A stretch of 64,000 bases of DNA from Piscicola geometra (lineage: Eukaryota > Annelida > Clitellata > Hirudinida > Piscicolidae). The position numbers and the translations under genes are program-made. Where the stretch lies: positions 13,876,424 to 13,940,423 of the forward strand of contig OX030956.1 in NCBI GenBank assembly GCA_943735955.1. The letters run 5' to 3'. The notes below the pieces were generated by a model that was not told the DNA's origin, did not search any database, and saw nothing but the letters and a program-made list of their open reading frames with translations. Positions 1 to 26,190 of this stretch are shown here, one piece after another. Position 1 is the first letter of the stretch. Each line of letters starts with the position of its first letter.

Positions 1-954
1 CGTACCGAATGCTCTGAGACGTTGAAACATTCGAATAACGTGGTGAAACGTTGAATGGAAGATTGAGAAGCAATCGGAAGGATGCTTTGAGAGGCGATGC
101 TAGAGGCGTCTGCAAGCACGTTGCATCAACCACTCAGCGAAGTAAAGGCTGAATATATGCCGAAAGAAAAAACATTGAAAAAGAAGAAAAAAATGTATAA
201 AAAATTGAAGAAGAAAACAAAATATTAAAAAAAATAGAAAACAAAATATATGCTGGTAGATGAGAAAAAACAAAATATAAAATTTCACAAAAACAAAGGA
301 GAAAATTCTGCAGTGAAATGAAAAGAGCCATAAAACAGCGGAAAGAAAGCAATAGATAGGCCGATGACGTCACGATGAAACGTGAGCCATTAGACCGACC
401 GAAAAATTAATGACTCAGGATTTAGTGTCTGCGCCGATTGCACTGTGTGTTTTTGCGATTGCATTTATTAGGAAACTGCTTTCAACTCTTTGTTTTTTAA
501 AACTTTTTTAAAAATACATTTGCACAACTTTCGAACTTGTAGTTAGTGTAGTATGCATGATGACAACGTAAAGCCTCTGGGAATCGTCTCGTCTCAAAGT
601 GGTGGAAAGATGAAGATGTGGAGAAGGCAGCTCGAAGGATGGGTGCTTGTTGCTGAGAAACATTCTAGTGCCTTCATTGTGCTGTGGAAATTATGAGCTG
701 ACTTCCTGACTTCCTGAGCCTTAAATGCTTTTTAAAGTTTCATTTTGCAAATTTAAAAAATTGTGAAAAAAGTTTTTTTTAGAAAAAAGCTTTAAGCTAA
801 AAGAGCAGTTAAATGTTCAGTTCTTGCTTGGAGTATAATTTGTGGCCTGCAAAGTAGACTACTTAGAGAGACTTACGTGCGGCAAACTCATGCATACGTA
901 ATGAGGCATAAGTGAGTGATTTACACTCGTCTCCTTAATATATATTTGATCGTA
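1..954. other. No supportable gene
   Basis: AT-rich sequence. The only long open frames are low-complexity Phe/Leu stretches read from A/T-rich DNA. It may be intronic sequence of the membrane-protein gene that continues at 1962, but no exon can be shown. Confidence 0.5.
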
Positions 955-1235
955 TGCACACACACAGACATACACAAACACACAACACACACACATACAC
1001 ACACAAACACACACACACACACTAACACACACACACACACACGTCATCAAGTTTTAAATTCTTCAACACCTCAATTCTACAAGGCAACACCCAGATGAAG
1101 GCTGAGAGGCATCAGATGCTCTTGTCTGCCTTTGATGCCATCAGCTCCAAACACGTGCATACACAGATACAAGTGCACACATACACACAAACACACAAAC
1201 ACACACATACACACACAAACACACACACACAAAAT
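955..1235. repeat. Two interrupted (CA)n microsatellites
   Basis: CA-rich arrays at about 955-1042 and 1165-1232, with scattered AT and AA interruptions. Between them, about 1095-1160, is a short more complex piece that is open on both strands. I could not assign it to a gene. Confidence 0.85.
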
Positions 1236-1961
1236 CAAACGCCTAGACTTGAAGCTACAAACGCCGCATTGTTCACACGTGCACAAGTGCCTGCACGTAC
1301 ACTTCTCATTTACATTGCGAACAAGGACTAATGCTTATTTTACGGCTTCTTTATGATGTCGCGTGGACTCATTAATTAGGAGCTGCCTGTGCCGATGATA
1401 TAGCAGGAGAGGCAGGCAGTGTTGCTGCAATGAAGCAGCGATCAGATGTGATTGCCAAGACACTAATGAAGACACATAAAGCACAATGGCGGGAATAAAT
1501 TAAGTCCATACGATTTGCATTCGCCTGTGATGGAAGGCATCCATCAGTGGGACTGCTGTGCTTGCGGCAGATAAGACGATCAGAGGCTTCCCTGCAAAAG
1601 ACAATTCATGCAGTTCAGCGTCGTCATCATCGAACAAGCCAGCCATCGTAATTGAACAGTGAAATGCAAGGCAGAAGCATGGCGGGAAACATTGCTACTC
1701 GAGGGAACCAGGCGATCAACGCGTAAATCTGCTGCCTTCCATTGCGAACTCCTGTCACCACGCCTGATTTATGTTTGTCTTCGGCCTGTTATTAGTCGTG
1801 TCTCTGTGTTTTATTGCTTTCAATTGCTTTTTCATTCGCTTCTTTCTTGTTTTTTAAAAGTTTTTTTCTAATTCTTGAGATTTCCCGTCTGGAGTAATTG
1901 AACTAACCGTATTTCAATCGTTTTCCTTCTCTCCATGCATCTTGCAACCTCACCCGAGCAG
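1236..1961. other. No supportable gene (probable intron)
   Basis: Unique, moderately AT-rich sequence ending in a pyrimidine-rich tract with AG at 1960-1961, which looks like the 3' splice site of the following TSP1-type exon. No protein similarity was recognised. Confidence 0.4.
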
Positions 1962-2240
1962 GCGGAGTGTGGGCAGAGTGGTCATCTTGGAGTGAATGTC
2001 AACCCTCTCAGCATACTTCGCAATTTCCGTTATCATCATCACCATCAACATCATCATCATGGCCATCATCACAATCATCATCACCAGCACCAACACCAGC
2101 ATCCTTCACATCCTCATTCTTCACTCCTTTATCTTCCCCAACCAAAGCTTGTAATTTAGCAATGAGGAGGAAGCGGAGTAGGTTGTGTGTGGCCGGCACT
2201 CACGCAGACAAAGCGAGGATTGCAAGTGGAGTGACTGATG
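1962..2240 (+). CDS. Probable thrombospondin type-1 (TSP1) repeat exon(s) of a membrane protein
   Basis: After AG at 1960-1961 the frame reads GVWAEWSSWSEC, the Trp-rich start of a TSP1 repeat. About 150 bases on, the same frame reads RRKRSRLC, which resembles the Arg-rich strand and conserved Cys of TSP1. In between are CAT/CAC-rich low-complexity bases. An intron from a GT near 1992 or 1998 to AG at 2158-2159 would be phase-compatible and would remove them. The normal second and third cysteines of a TSP1 are not clear, so the fold is inferred. A donor-like GTAAAAG follows at 2241. The frame stays open as Lys/Gln/Thr-rich sequence to 2857, but I cannot tell whether that is coding. The exon probably belongs to the CUB/transmembrane gene downstream. 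Confidence 0.45.
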
Positions 2241-3050
2241 GTAAAAGAAAGGAAAAAACTCTGACAGAAAGAATGGTCAAGAGAGATGTAGGGTCTGCTT
2301 TCAAGGTCTTTTCAACGGACACTGAGGTTGAAAGCACGATGCAGCGTGGAGAAGAGGCTCTCAAAAGAAAAGAATTGAAGAAGAGAAAGAAGTCTACTGA
2401 ACGAATTTCACAAAAATCAAACAAGCAAAAGCCTTCAAAAGAAACTGTCTTAGATCCTCAACAACAACAACTACAACTACAGCAATCACAGCAAGAACAG
2501 CAAGCCAACACCACAGAAACAACAACAAACACAACAAGAAAAACAACAAAAACGACGAGAAAGACGCATCAAAAGCATCAACAGCCAGGCGACCAAATTG
2601 AAATTGATGACGCAATTAAAAGCGGAAGTACAACGGACGACCACGTTGACGTCATTAAAAGCGAAAACACAAACGACAAGCAGACGCCGATGTGCGTGCG
2701 TGCAGTGGTGGCAGTGCAGTGGCGTGCATGTGAAACTCACAAGTGCCGATACCAACTCAACGGTTTGCTGCTGTTTCAGGATGACTGTGATGTTGTCAAC
2801 TTATTAACTTATATCTATTTAATTTATTATCTGCTAGATGATCAAATGCGTACGTAGAAACTTTTCAAAATTCCAATTTGACCCTGTATACCACTGCATC
2901 TACTTCACTGCCAGGAAGCGTCGATGTCTCGCTGATACAGGCACCAACTTCATGCCGTTGTGGCTGCCACATGCAAGCACTCCACACAGGCCACATGCAA
3001 CCACTCCACACAGGCCACATCTCCGCACTTTCCACATGTTTCCTCTTCAG

Positions 3051-5150
3051 CGATGCCGTTGTATGGACTTTTCAAAGCGAACACGACCTAGTTTTCAAGA
3101 TGACCTATTTCCGATTGACCCAATTAAGCCTCGGACAAGTGTGGTTGAGAACGTATGCAGGCCTGTCGCGAAGTTCTGCAATGGTGTCTGAGGTTAACCT
3201 CAACGAGGTGACGTCAGGGCAGAGTCACGTAGTAGTGGTGGAAGGGGGGAGTGGGAGGGTGGAGTTGCTGGTGACGAGGAGAAGAATAGTGTTTGATGGG
3301 GATGATGATGATGCTAGGAGTGGTGATGTTGAGGAGGAAGAAGAAGATGAAATGTACAATGGAGATAATGATGATGATGGCGATGATGATGATGGAGGAG
3401 TGGAAGGATCATTGATGTTTGTAGCTTCGTTCCACACGGCCGGTGGGTGACTCTGTCATTTGAATGCTGTCTCAATGCTCAATGGACCTCTTAGATTGCT
3501 CTGTAGCGCTATAAATCTCTCCTGATTAAGAATTAATATTTATAATTATTGTGAATTGATATTAATTCATATGAATAATTTACAATAATTAAGATGAATA
3601 ATTTATAATAATTAAGATGAATAATTTATAATAATTAAGATGAATAATTTACAATAATTAAGATGAATAATTTATAATAATTAAGATGAATAATTTATGA
3701 TAATTAAGATGAATAATTTATAATAATTAAGATGAATAATTTATAATAATTAAGATAAATAATTTACAATAATTAAGATGAATAATTTATAATAATTAAG
3801 ATGAAAAATTTATAATAATTAAGATGAAAAATTTATAATAATTAAGATGAAAAATTTATAATAACTAAGATGAAAAATTTATAATAATTATGATTGCGAA
3901 TTTTAGGAAGATCAAACAGAAGCCTGTTGGGGTCGAGAGAAGGATTGGGGTGGATAAAGAAGGGAAAGCCGAGTGAAGAGGGGGGTGAAAACGTCACTGC
4001 TGTGGTGTTAATGGCGTTGTGTGGAGGTGTGGTGTTGTTGAGTGTGGCGTGGGTGATAAAAAAGAGGATGACGATGAAAAAAGAAAAAAAGAAAAAAAAG
4101 TTTTTTAAAATGACGAAGCTTAACTCAACAGAAAAAATAAATGTTGACGACGATGATCTGAGTGATGATGATGATAATGGTGATGATGATGATGATGAAG
4201 AAAAGAGGATGAGTAAGAAGAAAAAGATGGCAGCAAGTGTCAAGAACGTTTACATGGAGTCTCCCAAGAGACGTGCAAGGAAAGAAGCTGAAGCGACGAT
4301 GTACTGCGAAGTGGCCAACGATTATGAAGTGATTGGTGATGATGATGATGATGCTGGTGGTGGTGGAAGCAGCAGAAGTGGTGTTGGAAAGATGGAAGGA
4401 AAAGACCCGAAAAAGAAGCAAAAAGACGCACGATCTCCTGCAGGTGCCCGCTTGAAGACCACGCGAAACACAGCGACAGATACGAAGACAAACACACTAG
4501 ATGAGGCACAAAGCACAACGAATGGGAGCGACCATTGCCCATCTCCAGGCGTTTCGTCACAGACACGCGTGAAATTCGTGCAACAACTCAAAAGCGACTA
4601 CTTCAACAACAACAAAATTCTGAGTAACAACACCATCAACATCTTCAACAACAGCCACTTCAACAACCACAAACACACAGACAACAACAAGCACAACAAC
4701 AACAAAAACGACAGCAACAACGAAATAGGCACTCAGATGACAGCTTCATTGTTCCGTTCAGGCAGACCTCCAATCGAGGGCATGGATGCAGCACTGGCTG
4801 AGAAGGGGGAAGATGAAGAGGGAACGAAGGGTAATATGGGGACTTCGGAGGAAGCAGAGATGAAAGACAACAACATGATCAAGGAGGGTTACCGCATAAG
4901 CAGGGCATCGATCAGGAAGATTCCCTTGTTGAGAGAGCAGCAGCTGCTGGACGACCGAGGTCTGCTGACGGAACAGACGGACGAGAGCACTTCCACGTGC
5001 GACCCTCCCTCGTCCATCGACGACGACTTCGAATACGATGACTACGTCTCCACTCTTCCCGACTCCATCTTCGACACCGACCCCTCTGCCTACACCCTCA
5101 CCTGGGCCCGCAACCACGAGCCCTGGGTCAGTCGAGACTGCGACCTGTGA
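3051..5150 (+). CDS. CUB-domain, single-pass membrane protein: last two coding exons
   Basis: Exon 3051-3442 follows a good acceptor (TTTCCTCTTCAG). It reads DAVVWTF, LVFKMTYFRL, WLRTYAGLSRSS and, at its end, GSLMFVASFHTA, the strand pattern of a CUB domain. An acidic Asp/Glu insert lies before the last strand. The donor at 3443 (GTGGGT) leaves phase 1, and the acceptor at 3905-3906 supplies the matching two bases, giving exon 3907-5150. That exon encodes a juxtamembrane stretch, one hydrophobic segment (VTAVVLMALCGGVVLLSVAWV), a KKR stop-transfer run and a long acidic, Asn/Lys-rich cytoplasmic tail. The tail ends in a conserved-looking acidic and aromatic patch (EYDDYVSTLPDSIF). The likely topology is type I with CUB outside, and TSP1 upstream if the earlier exons join. 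The 5' exons lie outside the window or were not found, and I do not recognise a named orthologue. Confidence 0.62.
3530..3895 (+). repeat. 23-bp AT-rich minisatellite inside the CUB-to-TM intron
   Basis: About fifteen tandem copies of a 23-bp unit containing ATAATTAAGATGAAT, with single-base variants. It occupies nearly the whole intron 3443-3906 and runs up to the 3' splice site. Confidence 0.95.
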
Positions 5151-5580
5151 TGCAGACCTGCTCCAGATTGTCTTTTGCCACAACTAGATGCTTTCAAGAC
5201 TCTGCACAGATGCCATTTTGTACCGAAGACACTGCGTCGTTTTAAGGCATACTACACTTTTATACTTCAAGCCCTCCACAGCCCTGGTGCTGCTCGTCTC
5301 ATTGTTGTCTTCGCGCTTCCGTTTTGAACGATTTTCTGCAGTAGCGCCACCGTTGCGTACTCCAAAGTTTTGTAAAGTAAACGTCTTTGTATAATGTTTA
5401 AAGTACTGATTTACAAATCATTTCAAGGTACATAAGCCACTGGATTTTAACGTTTGCGTGTTTTCTTACTTAATTTTGGATCGCCATTCAATTGTTTGAG
5501 CAAATGAGTAAGAGAGAAATCAGTTGTATTTCAAAGTGGACTCGGGTATACACAATTGTACACATATCTCATACATCTTC

Positions 5581-5586
5581 AATAAA
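5581..5586 (+). terminator. Poly(A) signal AATAAA of the CUB/TM gene
   Basis: Canonical AATAAA 430 bases past the stop codon at 5150. Further AATAAA copies follow near 5656 and 5683. The 3' UTR therefore ends within about 100 bases of the stop codon of the converging RBM26/27 gene (5739). Confidence 0.55.
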
Positions 5587-5738
5587 CGCTTTGACACTTT
5601 GAAACTGGCGTTAGCGTCGTCAGAAGCGTTTGGTGTTTCGAAAATAAGAAGAAAAATAAACGACTCAAAAAGAAAAGAAAATTAAATAAACTTCGAATTT
5701 GTGCATTTCCCGAATCTTATTGCAGCAGCACATCATCA

Positions 5739-20888
<15,150 letters not shown>

Positions 20889-21283
20889 TTTAAAAATAAA
20901 AATGTAAGTAATCTAACGATGTAGTTTGGTGAAAATGTCTGATTATAAAATAACAAATAAAACATAGAACTGTAAAGTATTGTTTAATATTTCTGCAACG
21001 GTTAATTTCGATGACTTCACTAAAAAGTCTAAATTGCGTTAAATTTTTGATATAAGGATATATTGGTATTATCCTGAACAAATACGTTTTGACAAACCCA
21101 GCCCTGCAAGACGCCGCGGAAAATGGAAAATTAGAAAAAAGCAAACTAATACAGAGTAGTCAGCACTTTCCATAGGTTTATGAGATTTTCGAATAGTTTG
21201 TTCAATGAAGTTAGATGGCGGGACATCTTATACAGCTAATTTAAACTTCTTCACCCTACACACTATCCTACACAGTGATCTGT

Positions 21284-21405
21284 TGCAAATCTTGGGTGGG
21301 TCCTACCCAGAATAGGCGGAGATCCTAGGGGTTCCTGGGGTCACTAACATTAAGGTGGACCCCTCACTACCAAAAAGTGGGGAGCCCAGACCCTAAGATC
21401 GCCGC
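21284..21405 (+). repeat. Dispersed repeat, copy 1 (related to 43208-43365)
   Basis: Shares blocks such as GATCTG, GCAAATCTTGGG, TCCTGGGGTCA and ATTAAGGT with the reverse complement of 43208-43365. GC-richer than its surroundings. Family unknown. Confidence 0.75.
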
Positions 21406-21952
21406 TCATGTTACACAGAGCTTCATATTCTCTAGCTAAAACTGTGCATTTGCAGACTTTGAAAGCCTACATCTACAAGGTACACCACCACAATCAATTT
21501 TGATTATTACGCGATGGATCACTAGGCCATTGGTTGCACTCGAACCTAAGACCAACCATTGGTCAAACATTCCACACTCAGCTACCCAATAAACATGGAC
21601 GTATCTAGAGGGGAGCTGCATTTTAATAAGTGAAAAAAAGTTTTAAAATATTTTTGAGTTCATACTCACAAATACCATAATAACAATTAGTTACCTATAA
21701 CAATTTGTTTGCCCGTATCACTCGAAAGTTTTTTCACGAATAATTTGTTTCTGTATATTATGTAAATAAATATTTGTTCTCTATATTATGTAAATAAACT
21801 ATTTTTTCCACATTATATCAGAAACAATTTAACGTTTAAAACAAATAAAAAGCATATTAGTTTTGTCTTTGTGTTAGATGATCCAGACATTTATTGAGAG
21901 AACTAAAAATAATAAAACTGCCCCCCCCCCTCTTTTATTCGGGACGAGATAC

Positions 21953-22573
21953 CAGTGTTATTTTCGTAACGAAAACGAAAACGACAACTCTGAATAATAG
22001 TTCCACGAAAACGAAAATAAAAACTAAATTTATTTTCAAAACGAAAACGAAAATAAAAACTATAATTATTTCCAAAACGAAACTGAAATAAAAACTATAA
22101 TTATTTTCAAAACGAAAATTAAATAAATTTCAAAGTATGCCATAATATGCAAATAAATAATTTGTATTAAAAAAATATGTCTATGTTATGAACATTACCT
22201 TTGGGCTTTATGAAAGTAGCGCCATTTATGAAACGTTATTTTATTACCGCTTCGCTTTGTCAATAAAATTATCACTAATTTTAATTGTACATTTGTTCTT
22301 ATATTTTAAATTTGTCATTACTCAATACTTTACGTACTCAATTTTATAATATTTCAATTCACTGTTTATTTTTAAAACTCATTTGTTGTTAATAGACAGT
22401 TCTATTTTACCGTTTCATTTTAAGATCAATTAATTTTTTAGATATAAAAAAACATTGTTTAAAGTTGTAAATTAATATATTTTTAAAACGAAAACGAAAA
22501 TAAAAACTATATTAATTCCAAAGCGAAACTGAATTAAAAACTATAATTATTTTATGAAACGAAAATAACACTG
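21953..22573. mobile_element. hAT-like MITE with CAGTGTTATTTTCG ends
   Basis: The left end CAGTGTTATTTTCG is matched by the inverted right end CGAAAATAACACTG. Just inside both ends are arrays of AACGAAAACGAAAATAAAA. The 8-bp flanks CGAGATAC and CTGGATAC match at 6 of 8 positions, compatible with an aged hAT target-site duplication. No coding capacity. Confidence 0.7.
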
Positions 22574-22891
22574 CTGGATACGCCCATGCCAATAAAGATA
22601 AGTAATAAAAATGATTTTAAAAAATTGGCTTCCATAATAATACTATTATAAAAACGAATTAATAAAAAAACAAATTTAAGATAACATAACTTTTTAAGGT
22701 ATTGTGATAAAAAATAAAACTCTAAATAGGGCTTTTAAAATCACTTAGCAACCAACATTTTAAAAATTAATCACTTAAAATTTAATTTAAATATAATTTT
22801 AATTAAAATTAAGTCTTAAATATGTTTTGCCAAATTCAATTTATTTGCCGGTAGAACTCTCACTACCAAATCAGAATAAAATCTTTATTAA

Positions 22892-25800
22892 ATGAATAAA
22901 TTTGGTGTGTTTGTGTCCATATTGCTAATTTTCGAGATTTTGTGCGCACTTTTTTTTCAGGAGGGTTTCAAATACCCTAAGGATTCCTTAAGTATAGAGA
23001 ATTATCAAATCGACAATGAAGGAAAAATAGGTTTGAAATTTTCTTTTTTTCATAAAACTATTTAAAAACTTGTAATTTTATAATATTTTGAAAGCACGGG
23101 GTCTTAGAATTTGGTTACAAAATAATAAGCATAAGATTCCAGTAGTAAAAAAATGGCATACGCAGTTTTAAAAAGACCAGTGCTAGGCTTCATGACATAC
23201 ACGCTTGAGCTCAAGCAACGACTGAGTTCTTTGATCAGTCGAAAGGTTTGTCTAATTTTTTCAATAAATGTTTAAAACAATGAAAATAATTAAAATATAA
23301 AATAAATTGTTAAACGAGAAAAGCTAAAAGACAGACAACTACTACAATGACCCAGGCTTCAGCACTGGACAGTGAACTGGTGTCTTTCGTGAAGGAAGTG
23401 ATGGACGAGCCAGCCAGCAGAGACCACATCAAAATGTCGCGTATTCTCGTCAAAACTCCACAGGCTGTAGTGATCGACGAATTGCTCAACAACAAGGTGT
23501 TTTTTAATTTAATTTTTTTTATTTTATAAAATAATATATTTCACTCACCAGTCTAACGGCTTCTTCATCGAGGCAGGCGCTTTGGATGGTGAAAGATCCT
23601 CCAACACTATCTGGTTTGAAAAGGTTGAAGACTGCAGTTTGATAATATGTAAAATGTAAACTTGCTTTTAGAATAATTTTTTAGCATAAAAAGTATTTCA
23701 AGAAAATGTTTACCGTTAACACAACGTTTAATGCTCACACGGTATTCTAGCATCAAAAAAAATCACAATTTAAAGCCTATTTATAAAAAAAATAAAAACA
23801 TAAGTGGCACCAGATCAATAAATATTAGACACACGTCGGTTACAATAATGATTTAAAATACCCTAATTTTGAAATAAGATTGAAGATTAAAAGCACACAC
23901 AAAATATTTTCATGAAAAGAGTTTTTGAAAACTTAGAGTTATTAAGTTAGTCTCAAAACTCTTTTGACAATTTTTCTCATTTCAGGAAAGAGGATGGACG
24001 GGCTTGTTGGTGGAACCAGACCCGTACTTCTACACGCAGCTGATGGGCAAGAACAGGCATTCCTGGTCGATCAACGCCTGCGTCAGTCCGTTCGACTACG
24101 TCTCCGAGGTGAGTTGGCCCTGTGTGACGCCTGCAATCCACTATTTAGATTAGTCGTTCTTTCCATCAGATACCCGCTTAATGCTGAATAATTTGGTGGT
24201 GATTGGAGTAGTGGCTGGAAAGACGTGCATGAATGTACATTTGCAGATAGCCTTCGTAGAGAGTCTGGGTGGACAAGGTCAGTTGGACTTGAAAGAAGGA
24301 ACTTTCCAGCCTTTCAAGGTGGAGCGTTGTTGTATTTGGAATACTTTAGAGACCGACCAAAACATATATTTTTATTTTGGCCGAAACCGAAATTGGGCCG
24401 AAATTAAAATCCCATTTTCGGCCGAAACCGAAATTAAGCCGAAATTGAATATCAATTTTTGGCCGAAACCGAAATTAAACCGAAATTTTAATCAGATTTT
24501 CGGCCGAAACCGAAGCCGAAACCGAAATTTTTTCCAACTTTTATTAAAAATGAAAAAATAGTATTTAACGATGACAATGCCAGTTTAATAAGTAAATCCA
24601 AACAAGCGTATATTTTAGGCAAAAAAATTAAAGTTTTTCAACAACAAAAGTTTGTTGTTGTTGACAGGCTTTGCTTTGGTCAGACTGACATTTTGTAAAA
24701 AACTTCCAAATAGAATTCAACGACATTTTCACAATTTGTTTTTTAATTAATTAGTCGAAGCCAAATCTTTTCGTTCTTTCGACTTATATATAGTGTTTTT
24801 CAAAGAAGGGATATCTAGAATTCCACATGCTTGTATATGTTATTCGAACAATTAGTCTTATGTCACCAATAAATCAATTAACCACGATATCTAAAAGATA
24901 TCTAATAGAGATGAGAATCGAACCCAAACTTAATAATTCGAGTTCGATTGAGGATATACAAATACTTACTTTTGACAATAACATTTTTTTAAACAAATGT
25001 TTTAAGAAATAGAATTTGCGTAAAAAAAGTTGTTAAATATCATCATTGAACGTATGCAAATTTACTTAAATTTCAATTACATGTTCGTTGTTCCAAATGC
25101 TTGTATATGTTATTCGAATAATTGGTCTGATGACACCCATAAATCAATCAACCACGATAACTAATAGATATCTAATAGAGAATCGAATCCGAACTTAATA
25201 GTTCGATTGAGGATACAGATATATCAGATAAACTACATAAATAAATAAAAATTTCGGTTTTTCGGTAAATATGAGATCCATTTCGGCCGAAACCGAAATT
25301 GAGCCGAAATTACAAAATTATATACGGCCGAAACCGAAAAATTGCCGAAATTGTAAAATTAGATTCGGCCGAAACCGAAAAATTGCCAAAACTAAGAAAA
25401 TTGGCAATTTTGGCGCCGAAACCGAAACCGAACCGAATTTCGGGCGGTCTCTAGAATACTTGCTCAAGAACATTTTCTTGCTATTTTGGTTGCATTTTCT
25501 AGTTTTGTTTGTTGGTTTTTTCAAGGAGTTGAAATACTTGTTGCGCCATATACCATATATGATAGATATTTCTTACCGTAGCAGTGCCTTCGTCTCCCAC
25601 CAGGTGCCTTGCTACCCGCTGCACACGATGCTGGCTGCTCTGTCTGTCTCCAACGTGGACTTCTTCTCACTGGACGTTGAAGGAGTGGAGGGAATCATTC
25701 TAGAGTCGATCCCCTTCGACAAGGTGGCTCTTATTGATTCGTTTGGACGCTTTATTCGTTTTGAGTAGTCCAACTTGCAGCTGGAGACATTGAGTTTTTG

Positions 25801-26190
25801 CCTGGTTAAGAGTTGAGATATTTGTAAGATGCCTATGGTAAATGTAAATGATTCCTGCAGTTGAACATCAGCACACTCTCGGTAGAGTATATTCATGGAG
25901 ACAAAAACAAGTTTGTAGCGTTTTGCATGCGAAGCTTGAAATTAATATTTTTTAAATAAAAAATAATATTTTCAAATGCTTTAAACTTTCTTCATACAAA
26001 AAGTGGCGATACTATATTTGATAAATACTTTCACAAAACTATTAAAATCTCCAGGTACCTGAAGGTAATGGAGAAGAGGGGGTATTTAATGGTGATAGAC
26101 TTAGTAGAACACGATTTTGTGAGTAATCTTTGGGTGGATGACTTCATCTTCATCAAGAAAAACTTCAATATGACTCATCTTATAGTGTAA
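22892..26190 (+). CDS. Star-like FkbM-family putative methyltransferase, plus-strand copy (310 aa)
   Basis: Nine exons rebuilt: 22892-23030, 23166-23245, 23356-23496, 23552-23623, 23986-24108, 24247-24318, 25604-25723, 25861-25910, 26055-26190. They total 933 nt and all phases agree. The N-terminus MNKFGVFVSILLIFEILCAL is a signal anchor. The catalytic-type core follows: NGFFIEAGALDGE, ERGWTGLLVEPDP, SWSINACVSP, FFSLDVEGVEG, and NLWVDDFIFIKK near the end. This is the layout of FkbM-type domain proteins related to Drosophila Star, a type II membrane protein of the secretory pathway. The SAM-loop position reads GALDGE where the other copy has GANDGE, so enzyme activity is uncertain. Intron 6 carries a 1.1-kb hAT-like insertion. 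Confidence 0.82.
24347..25453. mobile_element. hAT-like non-autonomous element, perfect 8-bp TSD GAATACTT
   Basis: Ends TAGAGACCGACC and GGGCGGTCTCTA (inverted, one mismatch) are flanked by GAATACTT at 24339-24346 and 25454-25461. Subterminal arrays of GGCCGAAACCGAAATT point inward from both ends. Inside, about 24826-24962 and 25092-25222 form a diverged direct duplication. No transposase frame. It sits in intron 6 of the plus-strand Star-like gene; the matching intron of the minus copy is only about 65 bp. Confidence 0.88.

Larger units (their letters stand above)
20889..22891. promoter_or_regulatory. Divergent intergenic region between RBM26/27 and the first Star-like gene
   Basis: The two start codons (20888 minus, 22892 plus) face away from each other over 2.0 kb, so this stretch must hold both promoters. 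It also holds a dispersed GC-richer repeat (21284-21405) and a hAT-like MITE (21953-22573). No confident TATA or initiator could be singled out. Confidence 0.5.

Noticed and set aside
2200..2857. Lys/Gln/Thr-rich continuation of the TSP1 frame as part of the extracellular domain
   Set aside because: Low complexity, no domain, an in-frame donor-like site before it, and no phase-2 exit to the CUB exon could be found. Left unannotated as coding.
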